Part shown: one piece after another, positions 9,488 to 17,973 of the stretch | How the letters are laid out: each line of letters begins with the position of its first letter | Position numbering within the stretch: the stretch's first letter is position 1 | From: Actinacidiphila epipremni | Lineage (GTDB): Bacteria > Actinomycetota > Actinomycetes > Streptomycetales > Streptomycetaceae | DNA: 64,000 nucleotides | Assembly (NCBI RefSeq): GCF_012034175.1 | Contig: NZ_JAATEJ010000012.1 | Coordinates: 1-64,000 of the forward strand | Direction: 5' to 3' | Notes under the pieces: generated by a model | What the model saw: only the letters and a program-made list of their open reading frames with translations | Database searches by the model: none | What the model was told of the DNA's origin: nothing | Made by a program: the position numbers and the translations under genes

Positions 9488-10858
9488 ATGACGTCGGCGC
9501 GCGACCACGCCTCGCAGTCGGCGGGGCGGCGCATGGAACTGGCCCGGGAATGGGATCGGACCCTGACGCGCGTACGCGACCTGCCGGGCTTCCACGACTT
9601 CCTGCGGCCACCCGAGATCGGCCGGCTGACGGGCGCGGCGGCGGACGGCCCGGTCGTGGTCCTGACCGCGAGCCGCTGGCGCTGCGACGCGCTGGTGGTC
9701 CATCCGGAGGGTGTCGAGGTCGTCGAGTATCCCCAACTGACCCAGGAAGCAGTCGGCGAACAGGCCAACAGCTATCTCGAAGCGCTGCAGCGGGTCGAAC
9801 AGGCCCGGCAGGAAGCGGACTTGGCACTGCGCGCCTACACCGCGGACCCGTCTTCCTCCTCCGCGCGAGGGCGACGCGCGGCGGTGCGGACTTTGCGGGA
9901 GACCCACCAGGAGCAGGAGCGGACGCTGCGCGCGGTGCTGGCCTGGCTGTGGGACACGATCACCGAACCGGTCCTCTCCTCGCTCGGCGGTCTCCCCTCG
10001 CCCCCCTCGCCGTCCTCGCCGTCCTCCCCGCCGGGCGCGCGGCCCGCGGGTGGCCTGCCCCCGGCGCGCCTGTGGTGGTGCCCCACGGGGCCGCTGACGG
10101 TTCTGCCGCTGCACGCAGCCGGATATCACGACGCATCGCCGTCCTGCGGCATGGACAGTGTGCTGGACCGGGTGGTCTCTTCGTACACGCCGACCGTGCG
10201 CGCCCTTGAGACCGCCCGCGCGCGGACTTCTGCCGGGCCGCGGAGGCAGGAGCAACAGCAGGAGCAGGAGCAGGAGATGCTGGTGGTCAGCATGCCCGAC
10301 GGCCCCGGCCAAGCCCCCCTGCGCAGCGCCGTGGAGGACCGGGTTCTGCTCACGCGGCTGTTCGCCGGGTCACGGCACACAGTGCTGGAGGGGCCCGCCG
10401 CCACCCGGGACAGGGTGCGCCGCGCGCTGCGGGACAGCCCGAACGTGCACTTCAGCTGCCACGGCACCCAGGACCTCACCGATCCGTCCGCCGGAGGGGT
10501 CCTGCTGGCCGACGGGCTGCTGAGCGTGGCGGAGATCAGCGCGGGCCGGCACACCGGGACGTTCGCCTTCCTGTCCGCCTGCAAGTCGGCCACCGGCGGC
10601 GTCGGTCTGCCCGACGAGGTCGTCACCTTGGCCGCCGCCCTGCACCACACCGGCTTCCGCCACGTCGTCGCAACCCTCTGGTCGGTCCGCGACGACGCAG
10701 CCGCCGCGTTCGCGGCAGACGTCTACGGGTACCTGTGCCAAGGGGGTGTCTTCCGGCCCGAGCATGCTGCGCGCGCCGTGCACCAGGCCGTCCTGAACCT
10801 CAGGGCGGCAGGCGCCGGCCTGAGCTTCTGGACGCCTTTCACCCATACCGGGCCGTGA
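9488..10858 (+). CDS. CHAT-domain protease (caspase-like), effector or relay
   Basis: CHAT domains are caspase-like cysteine peptidases. This 456-residue protein has the His in VHFSCHGTQD (His325) and the Cys in FLSACKSATGG (Cys365), so the catalytic dyad is intact. The N-terminal MELAREWDRTLTRVRDLPGF continues with HDFLRPPEI, the usual junction just after the TPR part in fused homologues. The start is fixed by a strong GGAGGGGG site. A low-complexity SPPSPSSPSSPP linker is near residue 175. It is divergent from the TPR gene, with about 190 bases between, and leads an operon with two small genes. Its substrate is unknown. Confidence 0.88.
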   Translation: MTSARDHASQSAGRRMELAREWDRTLTRVRDLPGFHDFLRPPEIGRLTGAAADGPVVVLTASRWRCDALVVHPEGVEVVEYPQLTQEAVGEQANSYLEALQRVEQARQEADLALRAYTADPSSSSARGRRAAVRTLRETHQEQERTLRAVLAWLWDTITEPVLSSLGGLPSPPSPSSPSSPPGARPAGGLPPARLWWCPTGPLTVLPLHAAGYHDASPSCGMDSVLDRVVSSYTPTVRALETARARTSAGPRRQEQQQEQEQEMLVVSMPDGPGQAPLRSAVEDRVLLTRLFAGSRHTVLEGPAATRDRVRRALRDSPNVHFSCHGTQDLTDPSAGGVLLADGLLSVAEISAGRHTGTFAFLSACKSATGGVGLPDEVVTLAAALHHTGFRHVVATLWSVRDDAAAAFAADVYGYLCQGGVFRPEHAARAVHQAVLNLRAAGAGLSFWTPFTHTGP

Positions 10859-10889
10859 GCGGTCCGCACCAGGAGGAGGCGATCGACCC

Positions 10890-11210
10890 GTGCCGACGCG
10901 GCGCCGGAACGACTGTCTGCCGTACCAGGAGATCAGCGAGCCCGGGTACGCGGAGACCGCCGCCCGCACCTTCACCCGGACCTGGCACGACGGAGGTGGC
11001 TCCCTCACGCTGAGCGGGCCGTGTCCGCGCTGCTCGTGCGAGATGGAGGTGGAGCTCGTGGCCGAGGTGTTCAAGTCGCCCGGCGGCCTGGCGGGCATGA
11101 CGGAACCGATCCTCTGCGAAGGCAAGGAGCGCCCCCACCCCGGCAGTCCCGAGGGTGAGACGGGGTGCGGCGCCACCTGGCTGTACCGGGTACCGGACAA
11201 CCGCAGATGA
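10890..11210 (+). CDS. Small zinc-ribbon-like protein of the CHAT operon
   Basis: This 106-residue protein begins at GTG 10890 with GGAGGAGG upstream. Cysteines in CPRCSCEMEVE (about residues 48-53), a single Cys in ILCEGK and one in ETGCGATW could form a zinc-binding ribbon. I do not recognise a named family. It follows the CHAT gene by 31 bases and overlaps the next gene by four bases (ATGA at 11207). Co-expression with the CHAT protease and the membrane protein is therefore very likely. A role as an adaptor is only a guess. Confidence 0.7.
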   Translation: MPTRRRNDCLPYQEISEPGYAETAARTFTRTWHDGGGSLTLSGPCPRCSCEMEVELVAEVFKSPGGLAGMTEPILCEGKERPHPGSPEGETGCGATWLYRVPDNRR

Positions 11211-11821
11211 CCCAGCCGCAGCCCCTTCCCCCGGCCACGTCGGCGGACCGCAGGCGGGCACGGGAGCGCAGGGAAATGCTCCGCGCCGAGTTGCCGCGAG
11301 TGCGGGCCGCGGCGATCGCCTGGCGCACCGGCCTGGCCGCGCTGCTGGCCGGCCTGCTCGGCTTCGGCCTCATCCAGGGCCGCACCGACATCGGCGAACT
11401 GGCCCGCCCGTGGGCCGTCACCGTCGGGCTGCTCCTGGCCGTCGCCCTGCTGGCCGGTCTGAGCGGGGCGCTGTGCCTCATGCGCGCCTCGCACGGCACC
11501 TACCGCACCACCCGGACAGCCGGCCTGCCCACCCGGGCTGCGGCCGATCACCAGGAGGCCCTCACCTCGGCCCGGTACCTGCGGTGGGGGGTGAGGTGCA
11601 CTCTGCTGTGCGTGTTGTTCCTGGCCGGCGCTGTCGCCACGAACTGGTACGGCCCCGCGAAGGAAACCGCACGGGTGGTGGTCGTCACACCGCAGGAGAC
11701 CCTGTGCGGGACGGTCCTGCGTCTGGGAGACGGCCAGGCGCGCCTGCTCACCGAAGACGGCGAGGTGACCCTGGCGCTGCCGGCGGGGAGCGTGATCCGG
11801 GTCGCCGATACGTGTCCATGA
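11207..11821 (+). CDS. Three-helix membrane protein of the CHAT operon
   Basis: This 204-residue protein has a charged N-terminus and three predicted membrane helices. They are AAIAWRTGLAALLAGLLGF (about 34-55), [19 protein letters not shown] (about 67-90) and VRCTLLCVLFLAGAVATNW (about 128-148). A small beta-rich tail follows (RVVVVTPQETLCGTVLRLG). It overlaps the zinc-ribbon gene by four bases. No family is recognised. As the last gene of a CHAT-protease operon it could be a membrane target or effector, but this is inference only. The start ATG 11207 is chosen for the overlap. Confidence 0.75.
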   Translation: MTQPQPLPPATSADRRRARERREMLRAELPRVRAAAIAWRTGLAALLAGLLGFGLIQGRTDIGELARPWAVTVGLLLAVALLAGLSGALCLMRASHGTYRTTRTAGLPTRAAADHQEALTSARYLRWGVRCTLLCVLFLAGAVATNWYGPAKETARVVVVTPQETLCGTVLRLGDGQARLLTEDGEVTLALPAGSVIRVADTCP

Positions 11822-12010
11822 CGATTCGTGGGAGCGGAACGGACATCAGCGGCGCCGCCGGACCGATGGGCGAGCCGGCATCCCGCCGACCGCGGTCGGC
11901 GCCCTGCCGTCCGCACGCCACTCACGCCATGCCCCCCTGGTCAGGTCCCCGCCGCCACGGCAGCGGCCACGGCCGACCAGGCCACCGCCGCCGTCGCACC
12001 CTGCACTGGC

Positions 12011-12042
12011 AAGCCGTCCCCGCGCGCGGGCGGGGACGGCTT
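12011..12042 (+). terminator. Strong hairpin after the CHAT operon
   Basis: A perfect 13-bp stem (AAGCCGTCCCCGC pairing with GCGGGGACGGCTT) encloses a six-base loop. It lies 190 bases after the membrane-protein stop in the otherwise empty stretch 11822-12161. There is no T-tract, as is common in these genomes. Confidence 0.65.
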
Positions 12043-12161
12043 GAAGACGCCGTTCAAGGCAGCCCCGGGGCGGGGAACTGTGGACAGTGGGCAAGGTGCG
12101 GGAGTTAATCGACAAAGAGAGATGGCGGCCCGTGCACGGCCGCCCGAAGGGGAGGCGTCTG

Positions 12162-12695
12162 ATGAGCGGCCTCAGCAAGGGCATCGAACGGGCCGAGGCG
12201 CGCCTGAAGTGGGACCCGAGCCCGCTGGGGGCGCCGCCGAGCGATCTGGACCTGATCGCGGCGACGTACCGGGTCGGGGCGGAGCACGGTGACCCGGCGT
12301 ACCTGGTCGCCTTCGGCAGCCGGTTCTCGCCCGACGGCACGATCTGGCTCAACCGCGACAGCACCAACGGCAAGGGCCTGGGCTTCGACGAGGTGATGAC
12401 CCTCGACCTGGGCCGGCTCAGTTCCGAGTACGGCAGGGTCGTGGTGGGCGTGGCGATCCAACAGGGCTTCGGCCGACTGGAGTTCCAGGGCGTGGCGAAC
12501 CCGGCCTACCAACTCGTAGCCGGCTACACCGTGCTGGCCGAGGGCGACTTCACCTCGGTCGCCCCCGCCACGGGCGCGACGATCGCGGAGTTCACCCGCG
12601 CCGCGTCGGGCGCATGGCAATTCCACAGCCTGCTGGTCGGCTACGACGCCGACCCCGACACCCTCAGCCGCACGATGGGCCGCCTGCCGGACTGA
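12162..12695 (+). CDS. TerD-family protein (tellurium/stress resistance type)
   Basis: This 177-residue protein opens with MSGLSKGIERAEARLKWDPS, followed by DLDLIAATYR, and ends with FHSLLVGYDADPDTLSRTM. These are hallmark parts of the TerD/TerE/CABP calcium-binding fold. TerD proteins are linked to tellurite, phage and cell-envelope stress and to development in Streptomyces. The start ATG 12162 has GGGGAGG seven bases upstream. The stop codon (12693-12695) lies next to the left inverted repeat of a decayed insertion element. The gene itself is intact. It stands alone, separated from the CHAT operon by a terminator, and no other ter genes are visible. Confidence 0.85.
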   Translation: MSGLSKGIERAEARLKWDPSPLGAPPSDLDLIAATYRVGAEHGDPAYLVAFGSRFSPDGTIWLNRDSTNGKGLGFDEVMTLDLGRLSSEYGRVVVGVAIQQGFGRLEFQGVANPAYQLVAGYTVLAEGDFTSVAPATGATIAEFTRAASGAWQFHSLLVGYDADPDTLSRTMGRLPD

Positions 12696-12696
12696 G

Positions 12697-13423
12697 CTTG
12701 TTTTTTCACGATCTTGTCGGCAAGCCGAGTTGAGGGTCGGTTGGCCTGCGAGGGCTGGTGCGACAGTGGTGCGGCCTTGGTGTGATCATGTGCGTGGGAC
12801 CGGCTGCACCCCAGACTGACCCAGCGGCCCGCCTGGCTGGAGCACGACAGCCCGCTGCCCGTCATCGACGGGATGGCCATCCGCCTGACGGTCGAGCACC
12901 TGCCCTCCGGTGGGGTGAACAAGCCGGTCTGGCTGTGGCGGTCGAGGACCGGTGCCACCCCGGCCGACGTCGACCGGTGCTGGCAGGCGTTCCTGCGACG
13001 GTTCGACATCGAGCACACCTTCCGCATGCTCAAGCTGACCCTCGGCTGGACCCGGCCGCGCCTGCGCGACTCGGCCGCCGCCGACCGCTGGACCTGGCTG
13101 ATCATCGCCGCCCACACCAACTCCGCCTCGCCCGCCCCCTCGCCACCGACCTGCGCCGGCCGTGGGAGAAGCCGGCACCGCCGGACAAGCTCACCCCGGC
13201 CCGCGTCCGGCGAGGGTTCCGGAACCTCCGCACGACGACCGGCTCACCCGCCGGTGCACCGAAACCCACCACACCCGGCCCCGGCCGCCCACCCGGCTCG
13301 AAGAACCGGAGACCCGCCACCCGCCACGACGTGGGACGAGTTCTCACCGGCAACGAGCCGTACCAGCGACCGGCCCGCCACAAGGTGGGCACCAAACCTC
13401 GACGAACCGGTTGAAAAAACAAG
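12697..13423. mobile_element. Decayed insertion sequence with intact terminal repeats
   Basis: The ends carry a perfect 12-bp inverted repeat, CTTGTTTTTTCA at 12697-12708 and TGAAAAAACAAG at 13412-13423. Inside are only the central and C-terminal parts of a transposase, in two frames. At about 0.73 kb the element is shorter than a full copy, so its 5' part has been deleted. TGAG occurs immediately outside the left end (12693-12696) and one base outside the right end (13425-13428), which may be a target duplication. Confidence 0.75.
12812..13414 (+). pseudogene. Transposase pseudogene, 5' deleted and frameshifted
   Basis: One frame reads RLHPRLTQRPAWLEHDSPLP and goes on through FDIEHTFRMLKLTLGWTRPR to WTWLIIAAHTN. 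After about 13115 the homology continues in another frame as LRLARPLATDLRRPWEKP, PARVRRGFRN and HKVGTKPRRTG. The match is to the actinobacterial transposases often annotated as NF041680 type. One C appears to be lost in the run that should encode HTQLRL. The N-terminal half, with the first catalytic residues, is missing. The final stop lies inside the right inverted repeat. Confidence 0.75.
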
Positions 13424-13559
13424 TTGAGTACGTGCTCGACTACGCGAAGCCCGTGACTGGCGACGACGGTACGGCGTACTGATCCTCAGCCTGCACCTCG
13501 ACCGAGCCTCTCGAAACCCACCACTGTACGAACGACCTTGACGCCCTGAGCCGCGCCCG

Positions 13560-13790
13560 CTCGGCTTGCCCGGGTACGACCTGCGGCAGGCGGGGGCCTC
13601 GCAGCGGCTCAACTCCGGCGTCGCGGCGCCGGAAATCGCTGCCCGCGCCGGGCACTCGAAGGACGTGCTGCTCAAGATCTACGCCAAGTGCATCGACGGC
13701 CAAGAGGCGGAGATGAACGACCGGATCATGCAGGGCTTGCGGGAAGCGGAACACGGCAGATACGGGGTCTCGGAACTATCCGGGACCCCG
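13560..13790 (+). pseudogene. C-terminal remnant of a tyrosine integrase
   Basis: The reading YDLRQAGASQRLNSGV, then RAGHSKDVLLKIYAKCIDGQ and EAEMNDRIMQGL, is the end of a Streptomyces-type tyrosine recombinase. It keeps the box arginine (DLR), the GHS histidine and the tyrosine in KIYAK. No start or N-terminal domain exists, because the preceding DNA is the decayed insertion sequence and about 135 bases of unrecognised sequence. It points toward the tRNA-Arg fragment at 14714 and may be a leftover from an older element in that tRNA. Confidence 0.65.
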
Positions 13791-13815
13791 TTCAAAATGT
13801 CGCCGTCTGTGCTTG

Positions 13816-14478
13816 TCAGTACCAGCGGACGTGGCCGGCCGCGCCCTGGCCCGTGCGAGCGGCGTGGCGGAGCACGCGCAGAGGGCCGTCAAGGAGTCCG
13901 TCGGCGTCGTGGTCGGGGGCGTCACCCAGGCCGGTCATCCAGGCGTGGATGCGCTCGACGGCTTGCCGACGCCGGGCTCCGTCCAGGGCCAGGGCCTCCT
14001 CGGCTGCGGGGAGTGCGGCGCGGACCTCGTCGGACTTGAGCAGAAAGTCGCCCAACCAGCCGGGTAGTCGGATCACTGCGTCAGGGCCGAGTGCGTAGGC
14101 AAGCGCGGAGAACGGGCTGGCCTTCCGTGCTGTGGCTATGAACAGCCCCTCGCCCTCCGTCGGAAAATGGTCCATAAGCGCGTCGCGCAGCGCTTCCACC
14201 TGGTCTGAGTCGTCACGGCAAGTGTCGAGGAAGTCGCTCAGGCGGAAGGCGTCATCGCCTGCTTGCCACTCGCCGGCCACGGCCGTCGAAGGGCGGAACA
14301 GCGACCCCTGGGCCTCGTCACGCCACCAAGCCAGTTCCCTTGACGCGTTGGCGTGTGCTGGCGTCGGCGATGGCGTCTGCGCGGCAGCGCAGAGCGCGTC
14401 ATGTATCTGCTCATCGGCCACAGCGCCCATGACCCACATGCCCATCATGCTCAAATTGACCCCCGGGGCCTTGTCCAA
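13816..14478 (-). CDS. Hypothetical protein between integrase remnant and att copy
   Basis: This protein of up to 220 residues belongs to no family I recognise. Its composition is that of a soluble protein, with a core such as DDAFRLSDFLDTC, GEGLFIATARK and RLPGWLGDFLLKSDEV. The start is unsure. The longest frame begins at a TTG (14478) whose GAGG site is only two bases away. ATGs at 14448, 14445 and 14439 are reasonable alternatives and give about 210 residues. It lies on the minus strand, facing the integrase fragment. Confidence 0.55.
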   Translation of the reverse strand: MDKAPGVNLSMMGMWVMGAVADEQIHDALCAAAQTPSPTPAHANASRELAWWRDEAQGSLFRPSTAVAGEWQAGDDAFRLSDFLDTCRDDSDQVEALRDALMDHFPTEGEGLFIATARKASPFSALAYALGPDAVIRLPGWLGDFLLKSDEVRAALPAAEEALALDGARRRQAVERIHAWMTGLGDAPDHDADGLLDGPLRVLRHAARTGQGAAGHVRWY

Positions 14479-14655
14479 TTCCTCTGATCATGCACGACTA
14501 AGCGGTTTCGCCTCGCCAGGTGCCCGGCGGCTGTCGTAGGTCCGGACGACGCTAGTTGCGGCGCAGTTGCAAATGCCGTGAAGATCAACACGCTATTCCA
14601 ATGTGATCACTGGCGAACGGCTGCCGCGAGCCGCGTTCGGCTGCGCACAGACGAA

Positions 14656-14691
14656 GACCCCGCACCCAGCAACACGGCTGGTGGCGGGGTC
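14656..14691 (-). terminator. Hairpin terminator left behind the tRNA-Arg fragment
   Basis: GACCCCGC...CCAGC pairs with GCTGG...GCGGGGTC around a six-base loop, with a two-base internal mismatch. Read on the minus strand it lies 22 bases beyond the tRNA-Arg 3' fragment at 14714. It therefore looks like the original tRNA terminator, displaced when the island inserted. Apart from this hairpin, the att copy and a possible -10 at 14877, the stretch 14479-14889 holds nothing recognisable. Confidence 0.6.
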
Positions 14692-14713
14692 TGTCGGCAC
14701 CTTCTGCAAGGTG

Positions 14714-14753
14714 CCCCGGCAGGATTCGAACCTGCGCACACGGCTCCGGAGGC
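14714..14753 (-). repeat. att copy: orphan 3' half of tRNA-Arg
   Basis: This is identical over 40 bases to 25195-25234, covering the T-arm, variable loop and anticodon arm of tRNA-Arg(CCG). Just outside it, towards the acceptor end, one C of the acceptor stem is missing. Beyond the repeat the sequence differs from the tRNA 5' half, so this copy cannot make a tRNA. Confidence 0.85.
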
Positions 14754-14876
14754 TACGGCGCCTGCCGCTGGGCTCAGGGCGCTGAGCTTGGCACTCGGCC
14801 GTTGGGACGGCCGGGAACGGCTTGATCATTACGCCCCTATGACGTGAAGGCGGTCCCGGGGGAGTAGCGCGGCCCG

Positions 14877-14882
14877 TAGGGT
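14877..14882 (+). promoter_or_regulatory. Possible -10 box of a leaderless kinase gene
   Basis: TAGGGT ends seven bases before ATG 14890, and there is no ribosome-binding site. Transcription would start at or next to the A of the start codon. No good -35 box is seen. Confidence 0.4.
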
Positions 14883-14889
14883 CGATGGC

Positions 14890-15807
14890 ATGGCGAGCGG
14901 CGGTACGGGTGAGTCGGGGTTCACGGTCGAGGCCGCGGGGCGGGCGCTGGAAGCGGCGTGCGGTGACGTGGGACTCGACGCGGCTGGGGCTCGGCTGGTG
15001 CGGCTCGGGTCCAACGCCGTGTACGCGCTCGCGGACGGCCGGGTGATCGTCCGTATCACCGCGGACGCGGAGGAGCTGGCGGAGGTGGCGCGGACCGTGG
15101 CCGTGGCCCGGTGGCTGGCGGAGGTGCACCTCCCGGCCAACCGCCTGGTGTCCGGCATCGCCCAGCCGCGAGTCGTCCAGGGCCACGCGGTGACGTTCTG
15201 GGAGAGCGTCCAGGACGACGAGGAGTACGCGACGCTGCCGGAGCTGGCGGACCTGCTCAAGCAGCTCCACTGGCTGGACGAGCCGGAAGCGCTGGCGCTG
15301 CCGTACTTCGATCCCGCGCCGAAGGTGCGCGCCGGCCTCGCGGGCTTGGGCGCTGGCGTCCGACCGGAGGACGCGGCCTTCCTGTGCGAGCGTGCGGACC
15401 GGCTGGAGAAGGAGTACGGCCGGCTGGACTTCGTCCTACCCTTCGGCCTGATCCACGGTGACGCCAACATCGGCAACGTGCTCCGCAACCGTGCGGGCCG
15501 GGCCGTGCTCATCGATCTGGACGACTTCGCGCTCGCCCCGCGCGAGTGGGACCTGATCCAGACGGCCCTCTTCTACGACCGCTTCGGCTGGCACACCCGC
15601 GCCGAGTACGCGTCCTTCGTCGACCACTACGGCTTTGACGTCATGAACTGGCCCGGCTACGAGGTGCTGGCCGACCTGCGCGAGCTGATGATGACGCTCT
15701 GGCTCGGCGGCAAGGCGGCGGCGGAGCCCAAGGCGGCCGAGGAGTTCGCCCGCCGTGTCGAGTCCATCCGTACAGGCGGCGACCGGCACCTTTGGCAACC
15801 CTTCTGA
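14890..15807 (+). CDS. APH-family phosphotransferase
   Basis: This 305-residue protein has the kinase-like fold of aminoglycoside and choline kinases. The catalytic motif is LIHGDANIGNVL (His189, Asp191), and the magnesium-binding LIDLDDF follows at about 208-213. Family members phosphorylate small molecules, including antibiotics, but the substrate cannot be read from the sequence. It is the first gene inside the island, beside the left att copy, and faces a broken XRE regulator. Such kinase and XRE neighbours recur in Streptomyces. The start ATG fits the -10 box at 14877. Confidence 0.85.
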   Translation: MASGGTGESGFTVEAAGRALEAACGDVGLDAAGARLVRLGSNAVYALADGRVIVRITADAEELAEVARTVAVARWLAEVHLPANRLVSGIAQPRVVQGHAVTFWESVQDDEEYATLPELADLLKQLHWLDEPEALALPYFDPAPKVRAGLAGLGAGVRPEDAAFLCERADRLEKEYGRLDFVLPFGLIHGDANIGNVLRNRAGRAVLIDLDDFALAPREWDLIQTALFYDRFGWHTRAEYASFVDHYGFDVMNWPGYEVLADLRELMMTLWLGGKAAAEPKAAEEFARRVESIRTGGDRHLWQPF

Positions 15808-15817
15808 CTACGCGCTT

Positions 15818-17210
15818 CTACGCGTCAGGTCCGCTGCCAGCTGCCGCCCACAACCGGTGCTCGGCGGCTTGCTCGTGCAGGTCGCGCACGTGGCCGTTTG
15901 CCCCGAACGGCGTCAGGGCGGTGCGGAACTCCGCGAGGTAGCTGACGGCCCGCGCCGACCGCAGCTGCCCGCCAAGGTCGAGGGCGTCCAGGGCGACGCG
16001 GCACGACTCCTCAATGTCCCCGGCCCGCAGGTGCGCGTCGGCGAGAACCATCGTGGCGAAGAAGTCACTGCGGACGTGGCTGCCGCTCATGGCGTTCCCC
16101 GCGTGCTCCACGGACCGCTGAGCGCTGTTGATGTCGCGGAAGCAGTGGGCGGCCTCGGCGGACAGCTCGGCGTCGTCGAAGTAGGTGATCCACTCGGGCT
16201 CGTCGGCGTGGTTGCGCCGGTCGAGGAAGCGCTCGGCCTCGGTGAGCGCGTGCTGCGTCGCGCGATGGTCGGGCGTGCGGGCCAGGGCGCGGGCCTCCAT
16301 CGCCCAGAACTGCGCCATGAGAGTCGGCGTCGCCACGCCGGAGATGCCCATACGCGCGGCCCGCCGCGAGCGTCGCAGCGTCGTGGAACCGGCCGACGAA
16401 GGTGGCCTGGTGGCTCATCGCGGAGAGCACGCTTCCCGCAAGGCGCCGGTCGCCGGCGTCCTGGGCGAGTCGGAGTGCGGGGAGGTAGTAGCGCTGGGCG
16501 AGCCCATGATGTCCGGCGTCGTACGACATCCAGCCGGCGAGCAACATCGCTTCGGCGACGGTCGAGAAGAGGGCCTGGCCGACCGACTCCGTGTAGGTGC
16601 CGTGCAGGAGGGGCGCCACGTCGTGGCTGAGGTACTGGATGACGGCCCGGCGGGCGTGGCCTCCGCCGAACCGGTCGTCCAGGGTGGCGAAGGTGTCCGG
16701 CGTGGCCTTCACCATGGCGACGTCGGCCATCCCGACGCGCATCCCACCCTGGCTGCGGGACGCGGGCGCCTTCCTCTCCGGGGTGACCAGCCAACGTAAG
16801 GAGGCGTCGGCCCACGCCCGGTCCGACAGGGGCGACTGTGCCAGCGCCGGTACGTCCGCAAGGTCGGCGTGCCAGAGCTCCACCATGGTCGTGAGTGCGC
16901 CCTCGGAGCTGTCCGGGTACCGCGCCTCCGCCACCGCGGGGCCGGTCGTCACCTCATCGGCGGTCAGCCCAAGATCCGCGGCGGAGATGCCCAACGCATC
17001 GACCAACAGCCCACCGTAGAAGTCATCCGGCCGGCTGTGCCCGTTCTCCTAGCTGGCGATCCGGCGCTTCACGCTGGCGTCGGAGGCCAATGTCTTCCCG
17101 CGCTTCGCGGCGGCGCGCCGCAGCTCGCTCACAAGCCGAAGCTGTCCCCAGCCGCGCGAATGACGGGCGTCCCGGATCACGTCGGCGACTCGCCCGTTCG
17201 GCTCCTCCAC
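15818..17210 (-). pseudogene. XRE-type regulator, broken by a nonsense codon and a frameshift
   Basis: The intended start is GTG 17210 with AGGAGG upstream. The N-terminus (VADVIRDARHSRGWGQLRLV) and a KTLASDASVKRRIASxENG segment form the helix-turn-helix. Codon 54 is TAG (17049-17051) where the family has Trp in the S-W-E-N-G motif. The long TPR-like C-terminal part then runs to about 16360. There one extra base in a GC-rich run shifts the frame, and the match continues as MGISGVATPTLMAQFWAMEA to the stop at 15818. Both lesions would abolish a full protein. A downstream start could still give a HTH-less product, but this seems unlikely. Confidence 0.8.
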
Positions 17211-17460
17211 CGCGTCCTCCTCGCCTGTCTCACGCGGGTGACTGGCCCATCACTGTACGCGCGTGCACCGTCACTGCTCCGCCCGTTTATGGCGCTCGGC
17301 CTCTCGCGGGGGATGACGGACGGCGACGCGGGTACCTTCCGCGTCACCCCCACGTCACCCCTGGACGTCACCCGTCGTCATCTGCCCGGCTCAGCCCTAC
17401 CGCCCGACGCTGGATTCAGCGGCGGATGGACCGTCGCGGGGTGGCATGGGGTGATGGCGC

Positions 17461-17973
17461 GTGCAGATGGTGACGCGGCGGAGCATCGACTGGCTCAGCG
17501 AGGCTTCCGGCGATCCGCAACAGTTCCGGATGATCTGGTCGGACGACCCGCGCCAGCCTCAAGTGGTGTCGGCCGGCTCGCTGTTCGACGTCGTGGTGAC
17601 GCAGCAGGCACTCGGCATCGAGACCTTGGACCAGCTCCGGCGACGGGGAATGCCCGCGGGAGCGGCGTTGATCGACCGTGCTGCGGGCCGGACCGGCTTC
17701 TTGGTGCCCCCTGGCACTCGCGGTCTCTTCGAGCGGACCGTGACGCGTGAGACGGTGACGCCCCCGGCGTACCGCTACCTGAGCGACGGCTCGTACGTCG
17801 TCCTGCCGGGGCCCGTGCCCCTGCCCGGCGACCGCTTCGAGTGGCTGAGCCCGTTGCTGCGGCCTCAGCACTGCTCGCCGCTCCAGACGATTGCCCTCGG
17901 CGTGATGCTCGCGGCTTCCGCCCGCCTGATCGCGCGGGCCGAGCGCTACGGGGAGGAGATGGCCGATGCGTGA
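17461..17973 (+). CDS. Unknown protein, first gene of a coupled cassette
   Basis: This 170-residue protein begins at GTG 17461, or possibly ATG 17467. Its core SAGSLFDVVVTQQALGIETL leads into GRTGFLVPPGTR and SDGSYVVLPGPVPLPGDRFEW. That layout resembles the small primase-polymerase-like proteins found beside XRE regulators in Streptomyces. I see no clear catalytic motif, so the relation is tentative. It is divergent from the broken XRE gene, with about 250 bases between, and overlaps the next gene by eight bases. The three genes are probably made together and were once controlled by the XRE protein. Confidence 0.65.
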   Translation: MQMVTRRSIDWLSEASGDPQQFRMIWSDDPRQPQVVSAGSLFDVVVTQQALGIETLDQLRRRGMPAGAALIDRAAGRTGFLVPPGTRGLFERTVTRETVTPPAYRYLSDGSYVVLPGPVPLPGDRFEWLSPLLRPQHCSPLQTIALGVMLAASARLIARAERYGEEMADA

